A stretch of DNA of 33,253 nt from Octadecabacter sp. (GTDB taxonomy: Bacteria; Pseudomonadota; Alphaproteobacteria; Rhodobacterales; Rhodobacteraceae). The first letter of the stretch is position 1. Each line of letters opens with the position of its first letter. Shown one piece after another: positions 1 to 8,374 of the stretch. A program made the position numbers and the translations under genes. The notes under the pieces are model-generated. The model worked only from the letters and a program-made list of their open reading frames with translations, did not search any database and was not told where the DNA came from. Location: contig JAPKAD010000022.1 in assembly GCA_028825445.1 (NCBI GenBank), positions 1 to 33,253 of the forward strand, read 5' to 3'.

Positions 1-149
1 TTTCAAATCATACTTTATTTAGCAAATTATAGTTTTTAAATTTAAAATTTTTTTCATTATAAAATTAATATCAACTTTAATTCTAAATTTTTTTCTTATT
101 CAATATATCTTTAACTAATTATTAATATTTGAGTATCATACAAAACAAT

Positions 150-575
150 ATGTTTTTAATTCAACTTTTGCTAGGATTTTTTGTATCACAGTACGCAAGT
201 GCTGAAATGATATACTCGCCAACACTTCCTCAATTCGATGGTGGTAATGGACAAGCTCTCGGTATTGTACAATTTGAAAAAAGGCAGATTGATTCTCGTA
301 ACGCTAGGGCCGATTCAGCTTTGGCATCAGCAAGTCGTCTAGCAAACAAGACAACTACAACTAATGCTGACCGCCTTATTTCATCCATTACTAATTATTT
401 GAACGTTAAGATTGCGCGCCGTTTTGCTAATGAAGTTTTAAGTGGAGATGCTCCAAGGGGCATTATCTCGGTTGGTAACGTTAGCATCGGCTACGTTAGG
501 TCGGATGGTTTTCTTAGCCTTGAGATCGACGACAGAAAGAGTGTTTCGATCATCGAACTGCACGTAGTTCAATGA
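150..575 (+). CDS. csgF: Curli production assembly/transport protein CsgF
   Basis: CsgF is a small secreted protein that sits at the outer-membrane CsgG pore and couples export of curli subunits to nucleation at the cell surface. From the ATG at 150 the protein has 141 residues, close to the E. coli length. It begins with a hydrophobic signal peptide (FLIQLLLGFF, then an ASA cleavage-type site) and continues into the family's ActP-like segment with SPTLPQFDGGNG, matching the conserved N-terminus of mature CsgF that inserts in the CsgG channel. A TTG at 129 is also in frame, but the ATG at 150 puts the signal peptide at the very start. The stop overlaps the csgG start (ATGA at 572-575), so the two are translationally coupled. 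csgA, csgB and csgE are not in the window; they could lie upstream of base 1. Confidence 0.85.
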   Translation: MFLIQLLLGFFVSQYASAEMIYSPTLPQFDGGNGQALGIVQFEKRQIDSRNARADSALASASRLANKTTTTNADRLISSITNYLNVKIARRFANEVLSGDAPRGIISVGNVSIGYVRSDGFLSLEIDDRKSVSIIELHVVQ

Positions 576-1426
576 TTAAATATCTTAAATCCACTCTGCT
601 AGCTCTTGCCATAACTCTTGCCGGTTGCTCGATGCCTGAATTACAGACAAAACCACCGATGGTTGATCAAAAATCCTTGTTTGAAACCCTGTCGGTGCTT
701 CCTCCATCAGAAGGCAAACCTCTCGTGGTGGGTGTGTATAGCTTTCTTGATCAAACTGGGCAGCGGTCGTTCAGTGGCAATGGTGGATCGAGTATGTCGA
801 CTGTGCTGCCGCAAGGATTATCTTCGATCCTCGTTCAGGAGTTGCAGCGGACTGGTGATGGAAGTCGCTACCGTGTGGTCGAGCGCGAAAATGTCGAAGC
901 TCTGCTCACAGAAGTTCGCATCGTGGTTGCTTCACTGCCCGAAGATCAGGGCAGCCAGCTAACCCCACTTTTGTTGCCAGGCATCATCCTGACTGGTGGT
1001 GCTGTATCGTATGATCGTAGCGTAACACAGGATTTGCGAGGCCTTGGTTTTAGATCAGTTAATGGTATGAACGAGGTCGTTACAGATCAAGTTGGTGTTA
1101 TATTACGCGCCGTTTCAGTTTAAAACGGCGAGGTGTTGGCTTCGATCCACACCCGCAAACCAGTCATAAGCGCTCGAAGCGGAATTTCAGGGTTATACAT
1201 CCTTAAAAATGGCGTTTTGGCGTTTGAAGTCGGTGGGTCGGAAAACGAGCCGATATCTCTGGCAGTACGCTTGGCTATTGCGGCCGCTGTACTGGAATTA
1301 ACCCATCAAGGTATCCAGAAAGGTTGGTGGCCAGTTTTATTCAAATATACTGGTCTTTCGCTAAGGCGAAAATTGAATAGGAACGTTTTAGCCGAGTTGA
1401 GACTAAGATGCATTATTATAAATTGA
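572..1426 (+). pseudogene. csgG: Curli secretion pore CsgG, interrupted by one in-frame stop
   Basis: CsgG is the outer-membrane lipoprotein that forms the nonameric curli export channel. The reading frame from 572 opens with a lipoprotein signal peptide (lipobox L-A-G-C, Cys19) and runs through the CsgG domain (VVGVYSFLDQTGQ, VVERENVEALLTE) to a TAA at 1121-1123. The same frame then continues without a break to 1426, with the family's C-terminal part: NGEVLASIHT, then SENEPISLAVRLAI, which parallel TGEILSSVNT and TSNEPVMLCLMSAI of E. coli CsgG. So one nonsense codon splits an otherwise full-length protein (284 codons against 277 residues in E. coli) after residue 183. The last 30 or so residues look diverged. 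As it stands the product would lack the C-terminal third and should not form a pore. A sequencing error or stop-codon read-through are the alternatives. Confidence 0.85.
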
Positions 1427-1571
1427 CGAGCCAGCCTTTGGCATCCCAAACATTGTTATATTAAAATAAAAATGTAAAAAATGAACTATACATGGTTTAA
1501 GTGCGATTTATCCAAAAGCCTGCATAATGCATAAAGTTGGTTTTCATCAGAAACCTCTAAGGCTTATATTT
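1427..1571. other. Convergent intergenic spacer between csgG and the HAD gene
   Basis: A short AT-rich gap between two convergent genes. The only structure seen is a weak 5-bp hairpin (GGTTT/AAACC, 1539-1555) that could be a poor terminator. No open frame worth reporting. Confidence 0.4.
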
Positions 1572-2456
1572 TCAGATACGACCAAGCCGCCAGTCCGCAA
1601 ATAGATTAGATTTCTTAGAGAATTCGTAAGTGTCGTGTCCAGTAAATAAACCGTCTTGAGTGACAAGAACCGTACGCCATCCACGTGCCGCGGCACCTAA
1701 AATATCAGTGTGCAAGGTGTCTCCACACATAGCGACACGATATGAGGGCACATCTGGTAATGAATTTTCAATTAAATCATAGACTTCTGGGAATGGTTTG
1801 CCAAAAAAACGTACGTGTTCGGGAAACTTGTCTGCGAGGAGGTGACCGTAGTGGCCAGGTTCAATAGAAAACCCTCCGCCGCGCGGTGCGGCCAAGTCGG
1901 CATTGCCTATTAAAAGAGGGCGAGGCCGGTCATTCATTGCAGCCGTGAGTAAGTCTTGTCGCGCTGTTGTCCATTCTGCAGTCGACAAGAACAAAAAATG
2001 ATCCACAGAGTTGTAGATTTTGGGCACGTCTTCTAACCGGCTAGTGGATGCAGGTAAATCGCTTAGGCTGTCTGACGCTGCCGCAATCACACCCCAATGA
2101 CCATCTGATAAATGCAGTAATGCAGCTTCGCGGCTTGTCACGATTTCATTGTCCGCGACAGTCAGTCCAAGACGTTTAAATTTATCGATAGCACCTGCGC
2201 GGTTATAGCTTGCGGCATTTGTTAAAATGCGGATTTCACATCCACGCTCACGCAATTGATCAAGGCGACGGTCTGCACCTGGGATAATTGTCTCTCCCAC
2301 ATTCAAGACACCGAAAGCATCAAATACAAATACATCAACATCGTCTGTGATATCCAGTAACGAATTTATATCAATTGTTTCAGGTTGTGCCGCAACGCTT
2401 GGGAAGCGGCCACTTACTTCTTCGTAACGATTAAAGATCGATTTCGTTGTTAGCAT
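1572..2456 (-). CDS. HAD superfamily class IIA (NagD/TIGR01459-like) hydrolase
   Basis: A 294-residue HAD-fold protein of the NagD/phosphoglycolate-phosphatase branch (class IIA, C2 cap). Motif I is VFDAFGVLN with nucleophile Asp46, motif II is in ILTNAAS, motif III Lys is in FGKPFPEVYD, and motif IV is in CGDTLHTDI. The length suits TIGR01459. The residue two positions after the nucleophile, usually an acidic acid/base in phosphatases, is Phe48. The gene is divergent from a GlpR-like regulator and a phosphoester transport/hydrolysis operon. The likely job, by context, is dephosphorylating the monoester released by the neighbouring phosphodiesterase, for example glycerol phosphate, but nothing in the sequence proves the substrate. 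It probably shares the 2457-2699 control region. Confidence 0.8.
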   Translation of the reverse strand: MLTTKSIFNRYEEVSGRFPSVAAQPETIDINSLLDITDDVDVFVFDAFGVLNVGETIIPGADRRLDQLRERGCEIRILTNAASYNRAGAIDKFKRLGLTVADNEIVTSREAALLHLSDGHWGVIAAASDSLSDLPASTSRLEDVPKIYNSVDHFLFLSTAEWTTARQDLLTAAMNDRPRPLLIGNADLAAPRGGGFSIEPGHYGHLLADKFPEHVRFFGKPFPEVYDLIENSLPDVPSYRVAMCGDTLHTDILGAAARGWRTVLVTQDGLFTGHDTYEFSKKSNLFADWRLGRI

Positions 2457-2699
2457 ATTACCTCAGCAAAAATAGTGACCTCATGGCGTTGTTCCACTTT
2501 AGGGGAAAATGCACAGAGGGGAAGATAAAACAACAAAGACATTTCTTTTTAATTAATTTTATGAAGTAATTATCCCAGTTAATTTAATATTATTGCATTA
2601 AATCAATAATTTATGTTAATTTATGATAATGTAAGATTAAAATGTTGTTTTGTTGCTTTTTCCAGCCTAACGTGGACTTTATACAAGTCAGGAGGTTGT
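2457..2699. promoter_or_regulatory. Divergent control region between the HAD gene and the GlpR-like regulator
   Basis: A 243-bp very AT-rich region from which both divergent units must be transcribed. It contains two perfectly phased copies of AATTTATG spaced 10 bp apart (2608-2615 and 2618-2625) and a third TTTATG at 2558-2563. Direct repeats one helical turn apart fit a multimeric regulator such as the GlpR/DeoR-type protein encoded next door. That assignment is inference. No clear -35/-10 pair was identified. Confidence 0.4.
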
Positions 2700-3479
2700 A
2701 TGTCATCTAAGAAGACTAGTCGGAGAGAGGCAATAATGGCCCTTGTTTTAGAACAAGGAGCTGTGACCGTAGGTTCTTTGGCTGAACGTTTTGATGTCTC
2801 GATGCAGACAATCCGGCGCGACGTGGATGCGCTATGTGAAGACGAAATGCTTCGCCGTGCACATGGTCGGATTGAACTGAGCGAAGAGTTCTTGAACACG
2901 CCGTTTGACCAACGTGCTGGAACCAACCTTTTGGGTAAACGCGCCATTGGTGAGGCCGCTGCACGCTTGATCCCCGATGGGGCATCATTGTTCATTTCTA
3001 TTGGATCAACTCCTTTGAGCGTTGCGCAGGCCTTGCGCCACCGTAAGGGTTTAACTGTAATTACCAATAATTTGAGCGCTGCAATGGTATTAAGTGATGA
3101 AGTCTCGAACCGGATTCTTCTGCCGGGTGGTGAGTTACGCTTGCCAGATCGAGATATACTCGGGAACGAAGTCTTAGATTTTTTTGGACGCTTTCGGGCT
3201 GACTTTGCTGTGTTTGGCACGGCAGGGATCGCGGAAGATGGTGGCCTTTTAGAATTTCACACGACTGAGGTCCGCGCCACGCAAAAAATCTGTGAAAACG
3301 CGCAGAAATCTTTGTTGGTGGTAGATGGATCAAAATTTGGACGTCATGCGCCCGCTTTGGGTGAAAATATTGCAGTCATCGATACTGTCATTATTGACCG
3401 TCGACCGCCTCCGGCTTTCGCGCCGCTGATGAATGCAATCAATAACAGGCTGCTGATAGCGGCAGGAGATGCGACATGA
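2700..3479 (+). CDS. GlpR-like DeoR-family transcriptional regulator
   Basis: A 259-residue DeoR-family repressor. An N-terminal helix-turn-helix (TVGSLAERFDVSMQTIRRDV, about residues 22-41) is followed by the sugar-phosphate-sensing DeoRC domain. The protein tracks E. coli GlpR closely by eye: NTPFDQRA, TVITNNLSAA, LPGGELR, DGGLLEFHTTEVR and VVDGSKFGR all have clear GlpR counterparts. This supports a phosphorylated three-carbon effector such as glycerol 3-phosphate. An ATG at 2613 is in frame, but the ATG at 2700 has a perfect AGGAGG at 2690-2695 and gives the normal family length, so it is chosen here. Its stop overlaps the ATPase start (ATGA, 3476-3479). It is probably the local repressor, acting at the divergent upstream region. 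Confidence 0.88.
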   Translation: MSSKKTSRREAIMALVLEQGAVTVGSLAERFDVSMQTIRRDVDALCEDEMLRRAHGRIELSEEFLNTPFDQRAGTNLLGKRAIGEAAARLIPDGASLFISIGSTPLSVAQALRHRKGLTVITNNLSAAMVLSDEVSNRILLPGGELRLPDRDILGNEVLDFFGRFRADFAVFGTAGIAEDGGLLEFHTTEVRATQKICENAQKSLLVVDGSKFGRHAPALGENIAVIDTVIIDRRPPPAFAPLMNAINNRLLIAAGDAT

Positions 3480-4501
3480 CGAACATCCCCTTTGTAGAGA
3501 TAAAAGAAGTTGCCAAACGTTGGAATGGCCAGCTCGGGGTTGAAGGCATTAACCTCAAAATACCAGAAGGAAGTTTCACGGCACTGCTTGGCCCGTCAGG
3601 TTGCGGTAAGTCCACAACATTGCGGCTACTAGCTGGGTTAGAGTTACCCGATGAGGGTAAGGTTTACATCGATGGTAAGGACGTGACAACGAGTGCAGCT
3701 TCTGATCGTAATTTGTCGATGGTGTTCCAGTCCTACGCGCTTTTCCCGCATCTATCGGTCGCTGAAAATGTAGTTTTCGGACTTAAGGTGCGCCGTGTCC
3801 CCAAGAAAGAGCGGCAGGAAAAACTACGCCGCGCCTTAGATATTACAGGTTTAATTGGCTTCGAATATAGGAAACCTGGTGAATTATCGGGCGGCCAACG
3901 CCAACGCGTGGCTTTGGCCCGCGCGATTGTTGCAGGTCAACGTCTGTGTTTGATGGATGAACCACTCTCGAACCTTGACGCCAAGCTGCGTAATTCGGTC
4001 CGTAAAGACATCAAAAAGTTACAGCGCGATCTGGGTATCACAGTCGTCTACGTAACCCACGACCAGACTGAAGCCATGAGTATGGCGGATACCGTTGTTT
4101 TGATGAAGGATGGTCATATCCAACAGGTTGGGCCACCAGAGGACTTGTATAATAAGCCGAACAATACTTTTGTCGCTGAGTTTGTGGGGTCACCACCAAT
4201 GGCCTTAATCTCTGCTGATGGGCTAGCGGGTTTTACTGAGGGCCAAAAGCTGGGCATCCGTGCGGAAAATATTCAAATCGCACTAAAAGGTGAGGGGCGT
4301 TTGACCTGCACGATTACCGAAAGCGAATTTTTGGGTTCAGAAACGTTAATCGGGCTGGACCATAAGCATGCTACGGGCCTGTGTATCTTGAAATCTGGGA
4401 TGGCATTGATGCCAGAAGGCGAAACGATAGACATTACTTTTACTGACGATCACCTGCACGTTTTTGATGCGGCAGGGAATAGAATGGCGGCGCAGGCATA
4501 A
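3476..4501 (+). CDS. ABC transporter ATP-binding protein, UgpC/MalK type
   Basis: A 341-residue ATPase of the CUT1 (carbohydrate uptake 1) class that powers import through the two permeases downstream. Walker A is GPSGCGKST (39-47), the Q-loop is in MVFQSYALFPH, the signature LSGGQ is at 137-141, Walker B is LCLMDE (157-162) and the H-loop is in VTHDQTEAM. The C-terminal 100 or so residues form the regulatory TOBE/OB domain of UgpC/MalK proteins. Here it is shorter and more diverged than in MalK. The gene is coupled to the regulator by an ATGA overlap and is 46 bp ahead of the binding-protein gene. By context it belongs to a glycerol-phosphate or glycerophosphodiester importer. The ATPase alone does not indicate the substrate. 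Confidence 0.92.
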   Translation: MTNIPFVEIKEVAKRWNGQLGVEGINLKIPEGSFTALLGPSGCGKSTTLRLLAGLELPDEGKVYIDGKDVTTSAASDRNLSMVFQSYALFPHLSVAENVVFGLKVRRVPKKERQEKLRRALDITGLIGFEYRKPGELSGGQRQRVALARAIVAGQRLCLMDEPLSNLDAKLRNSVRKDIKKLQRDLGITVVYVTHDQTEAMSMADTVVLMKDGHIQQVGPPEDLYNKPNNTFVAEFVGSPPMALISADGLAGFTEGQKLGIRAENIQIALKGEGRLTCTITESEFLGSETLIGLDHKHATGLCILKSGMALMPEGETIDITFTDDHLHVFDAAGNRMAAQA

Positions 4502-4547
4502 GATTTGCACCGGCTGAAAGACTATTTTAAACCCTAGGGAGGAAAAC

Positions 4548-5807
4548 ATGAAACTAATCTCAACAACTGCAATTGGCTTGGCGACCGCTATGTCTGTCAC
4601 AACAGCAAGTGCGCAAACCGAACTGACAATGTATTACCCGATCGCAGTGGGTGGATCATTGACCCAAGTCGTCGACGGTATTGTCGCTGATTTCGAAGTT
4701 GCAAACCCAGATATTGACGTCACTGCCATCTATTCGGGCAACTATGACGATACTCGCGTGCGTGCATTGTCAGCCCTTGCATCTGGCGAGGCTGCACAGC
4801 TTGCTGTGATGTTTTCCATTGATGCTTACGACTTGATCGAACAGGAATTGATTGTTCCATTCGAGGAAGTTGCGACTTCAGCGGCAGAAAAAGAATGGTT
4901 GGACAGTTTTTACCCTGCATTGATGGCAAACGGTCAAATTGAAGGCCAGACATGGGGAATTCCTTTTCAGCGATCAACTATTGTCGCTTATTACAACAAG
5001 GATCTGTTCCGCGCTGCTGGCCTTGATCCAGAAGCTCCACCAACCACGTGGGGCGAAATGATTGAGATGGGCAAAGCCCTAACCAATGAAGATACGTATG
5101 GCTTGATGATCCCGTCAACGGGTTATCCGTATTGGATGTTTCAGGCGCTTGCGATCCAAAACGGCAAAGAAATTATGTCTAATGACGGCTTGGCAACATA
5201 TTTCGATGATCCAACGGTCATTGAAACTCTGGAATTTTGGCAGTCGTTGTCAGGTGAGCATGGCATTATGCCAACGGGCACAGTTGAATGGGGCACATTA
5301 CGTCAGGCGTTCCTCGAAGGTCAGACTGCTATGATGTGGCATTCCACAGGTAACCTGACCGCGGTAAAAAATGGCGCCAGCTTTGATTTTGGCGTCGCTG
5401 AACTTCCGGGCAATGTGCGTCTTGGATCACCAACGGGTGGTGGAAACTTTTATCTGTTCAAAGATACAACAGAAGAAGAACGCACAGCCGCTTTGAAATT
5501 GATGCAGTTTATGACAGCACCAGAACAGGCGGCCGCATGGTCTATCGCTACGGGTTATATGGGGGTGTCTCCAGCCGCATATGAAACCAAAGCGTTGCAG
5601 GCTTACGTAGCTGAATTCCCGCCTGCACTTGTGGCTCGCAATCAGCTAGAAAATGCAGTTGCTGAGTTTTCAACGTTTGAAACAGCACGTGTTCGCGATG
5701 GTCTAAACAGCGCGATCCAGTCCGCGCTGACAGGGGCCAAAGAACCAGCAGAAGCCTTGGGCGAAGCTCAAGCCGCAGCAGTACGTTTGCTGTCGGACTA
5801 CCAATAA
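4548..5807 (+). CDS. Extracellular solute-binding protein, UgpB-like (family 1)
   Basis: A 419-residue periplasmic binding protein with a typical signal peptide (MKLISTTAIGLATAMS, cleavage after ASA near residue 22). The body is family 1 SBP: PDIDVTAIYSGNYDDT, GIPFQRSTIVAYYNKDLFRA, and AGLDPEAPPTTW are very like the corresponding parts of UgpB (GNYEQ, PFNSSTPVLYYNKDAF, AGLDPEQPPKTW). E. coli UgpB takes up glycerol 3-phosphate and glycerophosphocholine, so a related phosphoester is the best guess. The ligand-contacting residues are not all recognisable, so the exact ligand is open. The start has a strong site, AGGGAGG, ending about 6 bases before the ATG. A perfect hairpin follows the stop (5814-5846), as often seen after binding-protein genes that are made in excess over their permeases. 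Confidence 0.9.
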   Translation: MKLISTTAIGLATAMSVTTASAQTELTMYYPIAVGGSLTQVVDGIVADFEVANPDIDVTAIYSGNYDDTRVRALSALASGEAAQLAVMFSIDAYDLIEQELIVPFEEVATSAAEKEWLDSFYPALMANGQIEGQTWGIPFQRSTIVAYYNKDLFRAAGLDPEAPPTTWGEMIEMGKALTNEDTYGLMIPSTGYPYWMFQALAIQNGKEIMSNDGLATYFDDPTVIETLEFWQSLSGEHGIMPTGTVEWGTLRQAFLEGQTAMMWHSTGNLTAVKNGASFDFGVAELPGNVRLGSPTGGGNFYLFKDTTEEERTAALKLMQFMTAPEQAAAWSIATGYMGVSPAAYETKALQAYVAEFPPALVARNQLENAVAEFSTFETARVRDGLNSAIQSALTGAKEPAEALGEAQAAAVRLLSDYQ

Positions 5808-5813
5808 TCGCTC

Positions 5814-5846
5814 GGATGGGCCGGAGCGTTATGCATCGGCCCATTC
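5814..5846 (+). promoter_or_regulatory. Intercistronic hairpin after the binding-protein gene
   Basis: ATGGGCCG (5816-5823) and CGGCCCAT (5837-5844) form a perfect 8-bp stem around a 13-base loop, extended outward by a G-T wobble and a G-C pair. There is no T-run after it. It most likely protects the binding-protein mRNA from 3' exonucleases or slows transcription into the permease genes. Confidence 0.7.
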
Positions 5847-5867
5847 ACCCTAAACTGGAGCTACTTC

Positions 5868-6761
5868 ATGTCAGCACACGTTAATCTTGAACGCCGCAGG
5901 CAAGCTATTTATGGCTGGTTGTTATTGTTACCCGCCCTGTTGTTGTTGTCGATCTTCGCGTTTTACCCAACCATGGCGACCCTTTGGTCCAGTTTGTTTT
6001 CACGTGGCACACGTCGCAATCCGGTCGAATATATAGGTACTGGTAATTATTCTGAATTGTTTGCGGATCCGACCTTTTGGATTGTTGTAAAAAATAACCT
6101 TTTGTATGCTGGCGTCACAATTCCTGTATCCATTGGAATTGCTCTAGCGATGGCCCTTTGGGCGAATGGAAAAATCCGCGCGCGCAGCTTTGTGCGCACT
6201 GCCTATTTCACCCCAACTGTGTTGCCAATGATCGCTGCCGCTAACCTTTGGCTGTTCTTTTACACGCCGGGTTTAGGTGTGCTTGATCAAATTGGTTCTG
6301 TATTTGGATTGCCGTCTGTTAATTGGCTGGGTCAGCCGGAAACTGCGCTTTGGGCGATTATCATAGTAACAATCTGGAAAGAGGCAGGGTTCTTCATGAT
6401 CTTCTACCTCGCTGCGCTGCAAACCATTCCCGAAGATTTGAAAGAAGCCGCTGACATCGAAGGCACAAGTCGGTGGACCTACACGCGCCGCATCGTGTTA
6501 CCCTTGTTGATGCCGACTACGTTATTTATTGCCGTCAACGCGCTAATAAATTCAGTAAAGTTAATAGATCATTTATTTATCTTGACCAAGGGCGGCCCGT
6601 CGGATGCCTCCAAGCTATTACTGTATTACATCTGGGAAATGGCATTTGCGTTCTTTGATTCACCACAAGCCGCAGCCATGACGATCCTTGTGATTGGAGT
6701 CTTGGCAATCGTGGCGGCGGTGCAGTTCCTCTATCTTGATAAAAGGACGCATTACCAATGA
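5868..6761 (+). CDS. ABC transporter permease, UgpA-like
   Basis: A 297-residue inner-membrane permease, one of the two channel subunits of the importer. Six hydrophobic segments are visible, starting with LLLLPALLLLSIFAF near residue 18 and ending with TILVIGVLAIVAAVQFLYL near the C-terminus. The cytoplasmic EAA loop that contacts the ATPase is EAADIEGTSRWTYTRRIVLP, starting near residue 193, with the conserved EAA and G. The stop overlaps the start of the second permease (ATGA at 6758-6761). This permease type (MalF/UgpA) pairs with a MalG/UgpE type, which is what follows. Confidence 0.92.
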   Translation: MSAHVNLERRRQAIYGWLLLLPALLLLSIFAFYPTMATLWSSLFSRGTRRNPVEYIGTGNYSELFADPTFWIVVKNNLLYAGVTIPVSIGIALAMALWANGKIRARSFVRTAYFTPTVLPMIAAANLWLFFYTPGLGVLDQIGSVFGLPSVNWLGQPETALWAIIIVTIWKEAGFFMIFYLAALQTIPEDLKEAADIEGTSRWTYTRRIVLPLLMPTTLFIAVNALINSVKLIDHLFILTKGGPSDASKLLLYYIWEMAFAFFDSPQAAAMTILVIGVLAIVAAVQFLYLDKRTHYQ

Positions 6762-7567
6762 AGCGGTTTAGCAATTTTATGGACAGCTTTGGTGCAATTC
6801 TTTTGGCAGTTGTCTGGATCGCTCCTCTACTATTTGCGTTCTGGGCTGCCACTCATTCCACATCTGATGCAGTAAATTTGAGACTTTTTTCGCCGTGGAC
6901 TTTGGAAAACTTTCGCGTTGCATGGTACGGAGCACCGTGGCTTAAATATTTTATAAACACCTTCAGTTTGGTAACGGTGATCTTGATTGGACAGTTCATC
7001 CTAGTGACGCTGGCCGGGTTTGCCTTTGCGCAGCTGAAATTTTTTGGCAAAGACTTTGTTTTTATTCTGGTGTTGATGCAGCTGTTTATTTTACCTGAAG
7101 TTCTGATTGTGGAAAATTATGCCATGGTGTCACGGTTAGGATTATTCGATACTATTCTAGGTGTGGGCATGCCATACATGGCGTCTGCGTTTGGTATTTT
7201 CTTGATGCGCCAAGCGTTTAAAGGCGTGCCGATTGAATTGCATGAAGCTGCTCGAATTGAAGGCTGTGGTTTGCTCGGTATCTTATGGCGCGTTTACGTG
7301 CCCTTAGCAAAACCGACATACTTGGCCTACGCACTGGTTTCTGTGTCAACCCACTGGAACAATTTTTTGTGGCCCCTCATTGTAACAAATTCGCCAGAAA
7401 CACGTCCTTTGACGGTTGGTCTTTCGATCTTTGGTGCACCTGAAAACGGCGTAGATATCAGTGTGATATCTGCGGCAACTTTGATGTCGGTTGCACCACT
7501 TCTTATCGCTTTCCTAATTTTCCAACGCCAGTTTGTACAAGCTTTTTTGCGCGCAGGGATCAAATGA
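6758..7567 (+). CDS. ABC transporter permease, UgpE-like
   Basis: A 269-residue inner-membrane permease of the MalG/UgpE type, partner of the preceding gene. Six membrane segments are visible, from FGAILLAVVWIAPLLFAF at the N-terminus to LLIAFLIFQRQFVQAFL at the end. The EAA motif, HEAARIEGCGLLGILWRVYV, starts near residue 162. The C-terminal FLRAGIK tail fits the family. It overlaps the upstream permease and the downstream phosphodiesterase by ATGA junctions (the latter at 7564-7567), so import and ester hydrolysis are translationally linked. Confidence 0.92.
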   Translation: MKRFSNFMDSFGAILLAVVWIAPLLFAFWAATHSTSDAVNLRLFSPWTLENFRVAWYGAPWLKYFINTFSLVTVILIGQFILVTLAGFAFAQLKFFGKDFVFILVLMQLFILPEVLIVENYAMVSRLGLFDTILGVGMPYMASAFGIFLMRQAFKGVPIELHEAARIEGCGLLGILWRVYVPLAKPTYLAYALVSVSTHWNNFLWPLIVTNSPETRPLTVGLSIFGAPENGVDISVISAATLMSVAPLLIAFLIFQRQFVQAFLRAGIK

Positions 7568-8355
7568 GCACGATACTTCAGATCACGGACACGCATATTG
7601 TTGGTGACGGAGCGTTGGTCTCGAGACGTTTGGAAACGTCTTCGGCCTTGACTCACCTGATCGAACGCATCGTGTCGATTAGGCATCAGATTGGCGTCAT
7701 TGACGCAGTTTTGGTAACGGGTGATCTTAGCGATGATGGCAGTAAAGTTAGCTACGAAAAGTTCAAAGACTTGCTTGCACCCCTTGATCTACCGTTGCTT
7801 GTCATCCCTGGAAATCATGATGTTCGCGAACCGATGAGGGCTGCGTTTGTTACTCAATTCACTAGTAATGGGCCACTAAATTGGGTTAATCAAGTGGGTG
7901 ATCTGACAATTATAGGCCTCGACACTTTAGTCGAAGGAACGGGCAAAGGCACTCTTAGCACTCAAACTTTGGACTTTTTAGAAACCACACTTGCAAACGC
8001 CCACAATAAGCCGATCTTGCTTGCCATGCACCACCCACCGTTTTTATCGGGCATCAATTTTATGGATAACATTGGCTTGACTAACCGCGACGCATTTTGC
8101 GATATTGTGTCCTGTCACATAGGCCCGATGCGAATTGTTTGCGGTCATATTCATTCTATGATGATTACGGACGTTGGTGGGCACACCGCAATTTCGGCGC
8201 CGTCTCCGTGTAGCACATTTAACTATGATATACGTGATTGTGCACCTATAGGTTTTATGGTGCAAGAAGATGGATGCCTTTTGCATAAATGGTCCACCGT
8301 TTTTCAAACAATACGGATAGGACCTGGCATCGGGACTGGTCCATTCCAGTTTTAA
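7564..8355 (+). CDS. GpdQ-like cytoplasmic metallophosphodiesterase
   Basis: A 263-residue binuclear-metal phosphodiesterase (calcineurin-like fold, class III cyclic-nucleotide/glycerophosphodiester group). All expected ligands are visible: Asp9 and His11 (ITDTHI), Asp54 (VTGDLSDDG), Asn84 and His85 (PGNHD), His156 (MHHPPF), His195 and His197 (CGHIHSMM). From memory, Enterobacter GpdQ uses Asp8, His10, Asp50, Asn80, His156, His195 and His197, an almost identical layout. There is no signal peptide, so it acts in the cytoplasm on imported substrate. It is coupled to the UgpE-like gene. The likely reaction is cleavage of a glycerophosphodiester to glycerol 3-phosphate and an alcohol. A CpdA-like cAMP phosphodiesterase is the alternative, less likely given the transporter operon. 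Confidence 0.88.
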   Translation: MSTILQITDTHIVGDGALVSRRLETSSALTHLIERIVSIRHQIGVIDAVLVTGDLSDDGSKVSYEKFKDLLAPLDLPLLVIPGNHDVREPMRAAFVTQFTSNGPLNWVNQVGDLTIIGLDTLVEGTGKGTLSTQTLDFLETTLANAHNKPILLAMHHPPFLSGINFMDNIGLTNRDAFCDIVSCHIGPMRIVCGHIHSMMITDVGGHTAISAPSPCSTFNYDIRDCAPIGFMVQEDGCLLHKWSTVFQTIRIGPGIGTGPFQF

Positions 8356-8374
8356 ACTATTTCTCTGACAGAAA

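Noticed and set aside
1121-1426. Separate small gene after the csgG stop (for example a TTG start at 1133)
   Set aside because: It is in the same frame as csgG and continues the CsgG domain directly, so it is the broken second half and not an independent gene.
2613-2699. Longer N-terminus for the GlpR-like regulator (ATG at 2613)
   Set aside because: The 29 extra residues do not fit the DeoR family, and the ATG at 2700 has a perfect AGGAGG.
2621-3220. 199-codon minus-strand frame opposite the GlpR-like gene
   Set aside because: Shadow frame of a well-supported gene; no family features and Arg/Ser-rich composition.
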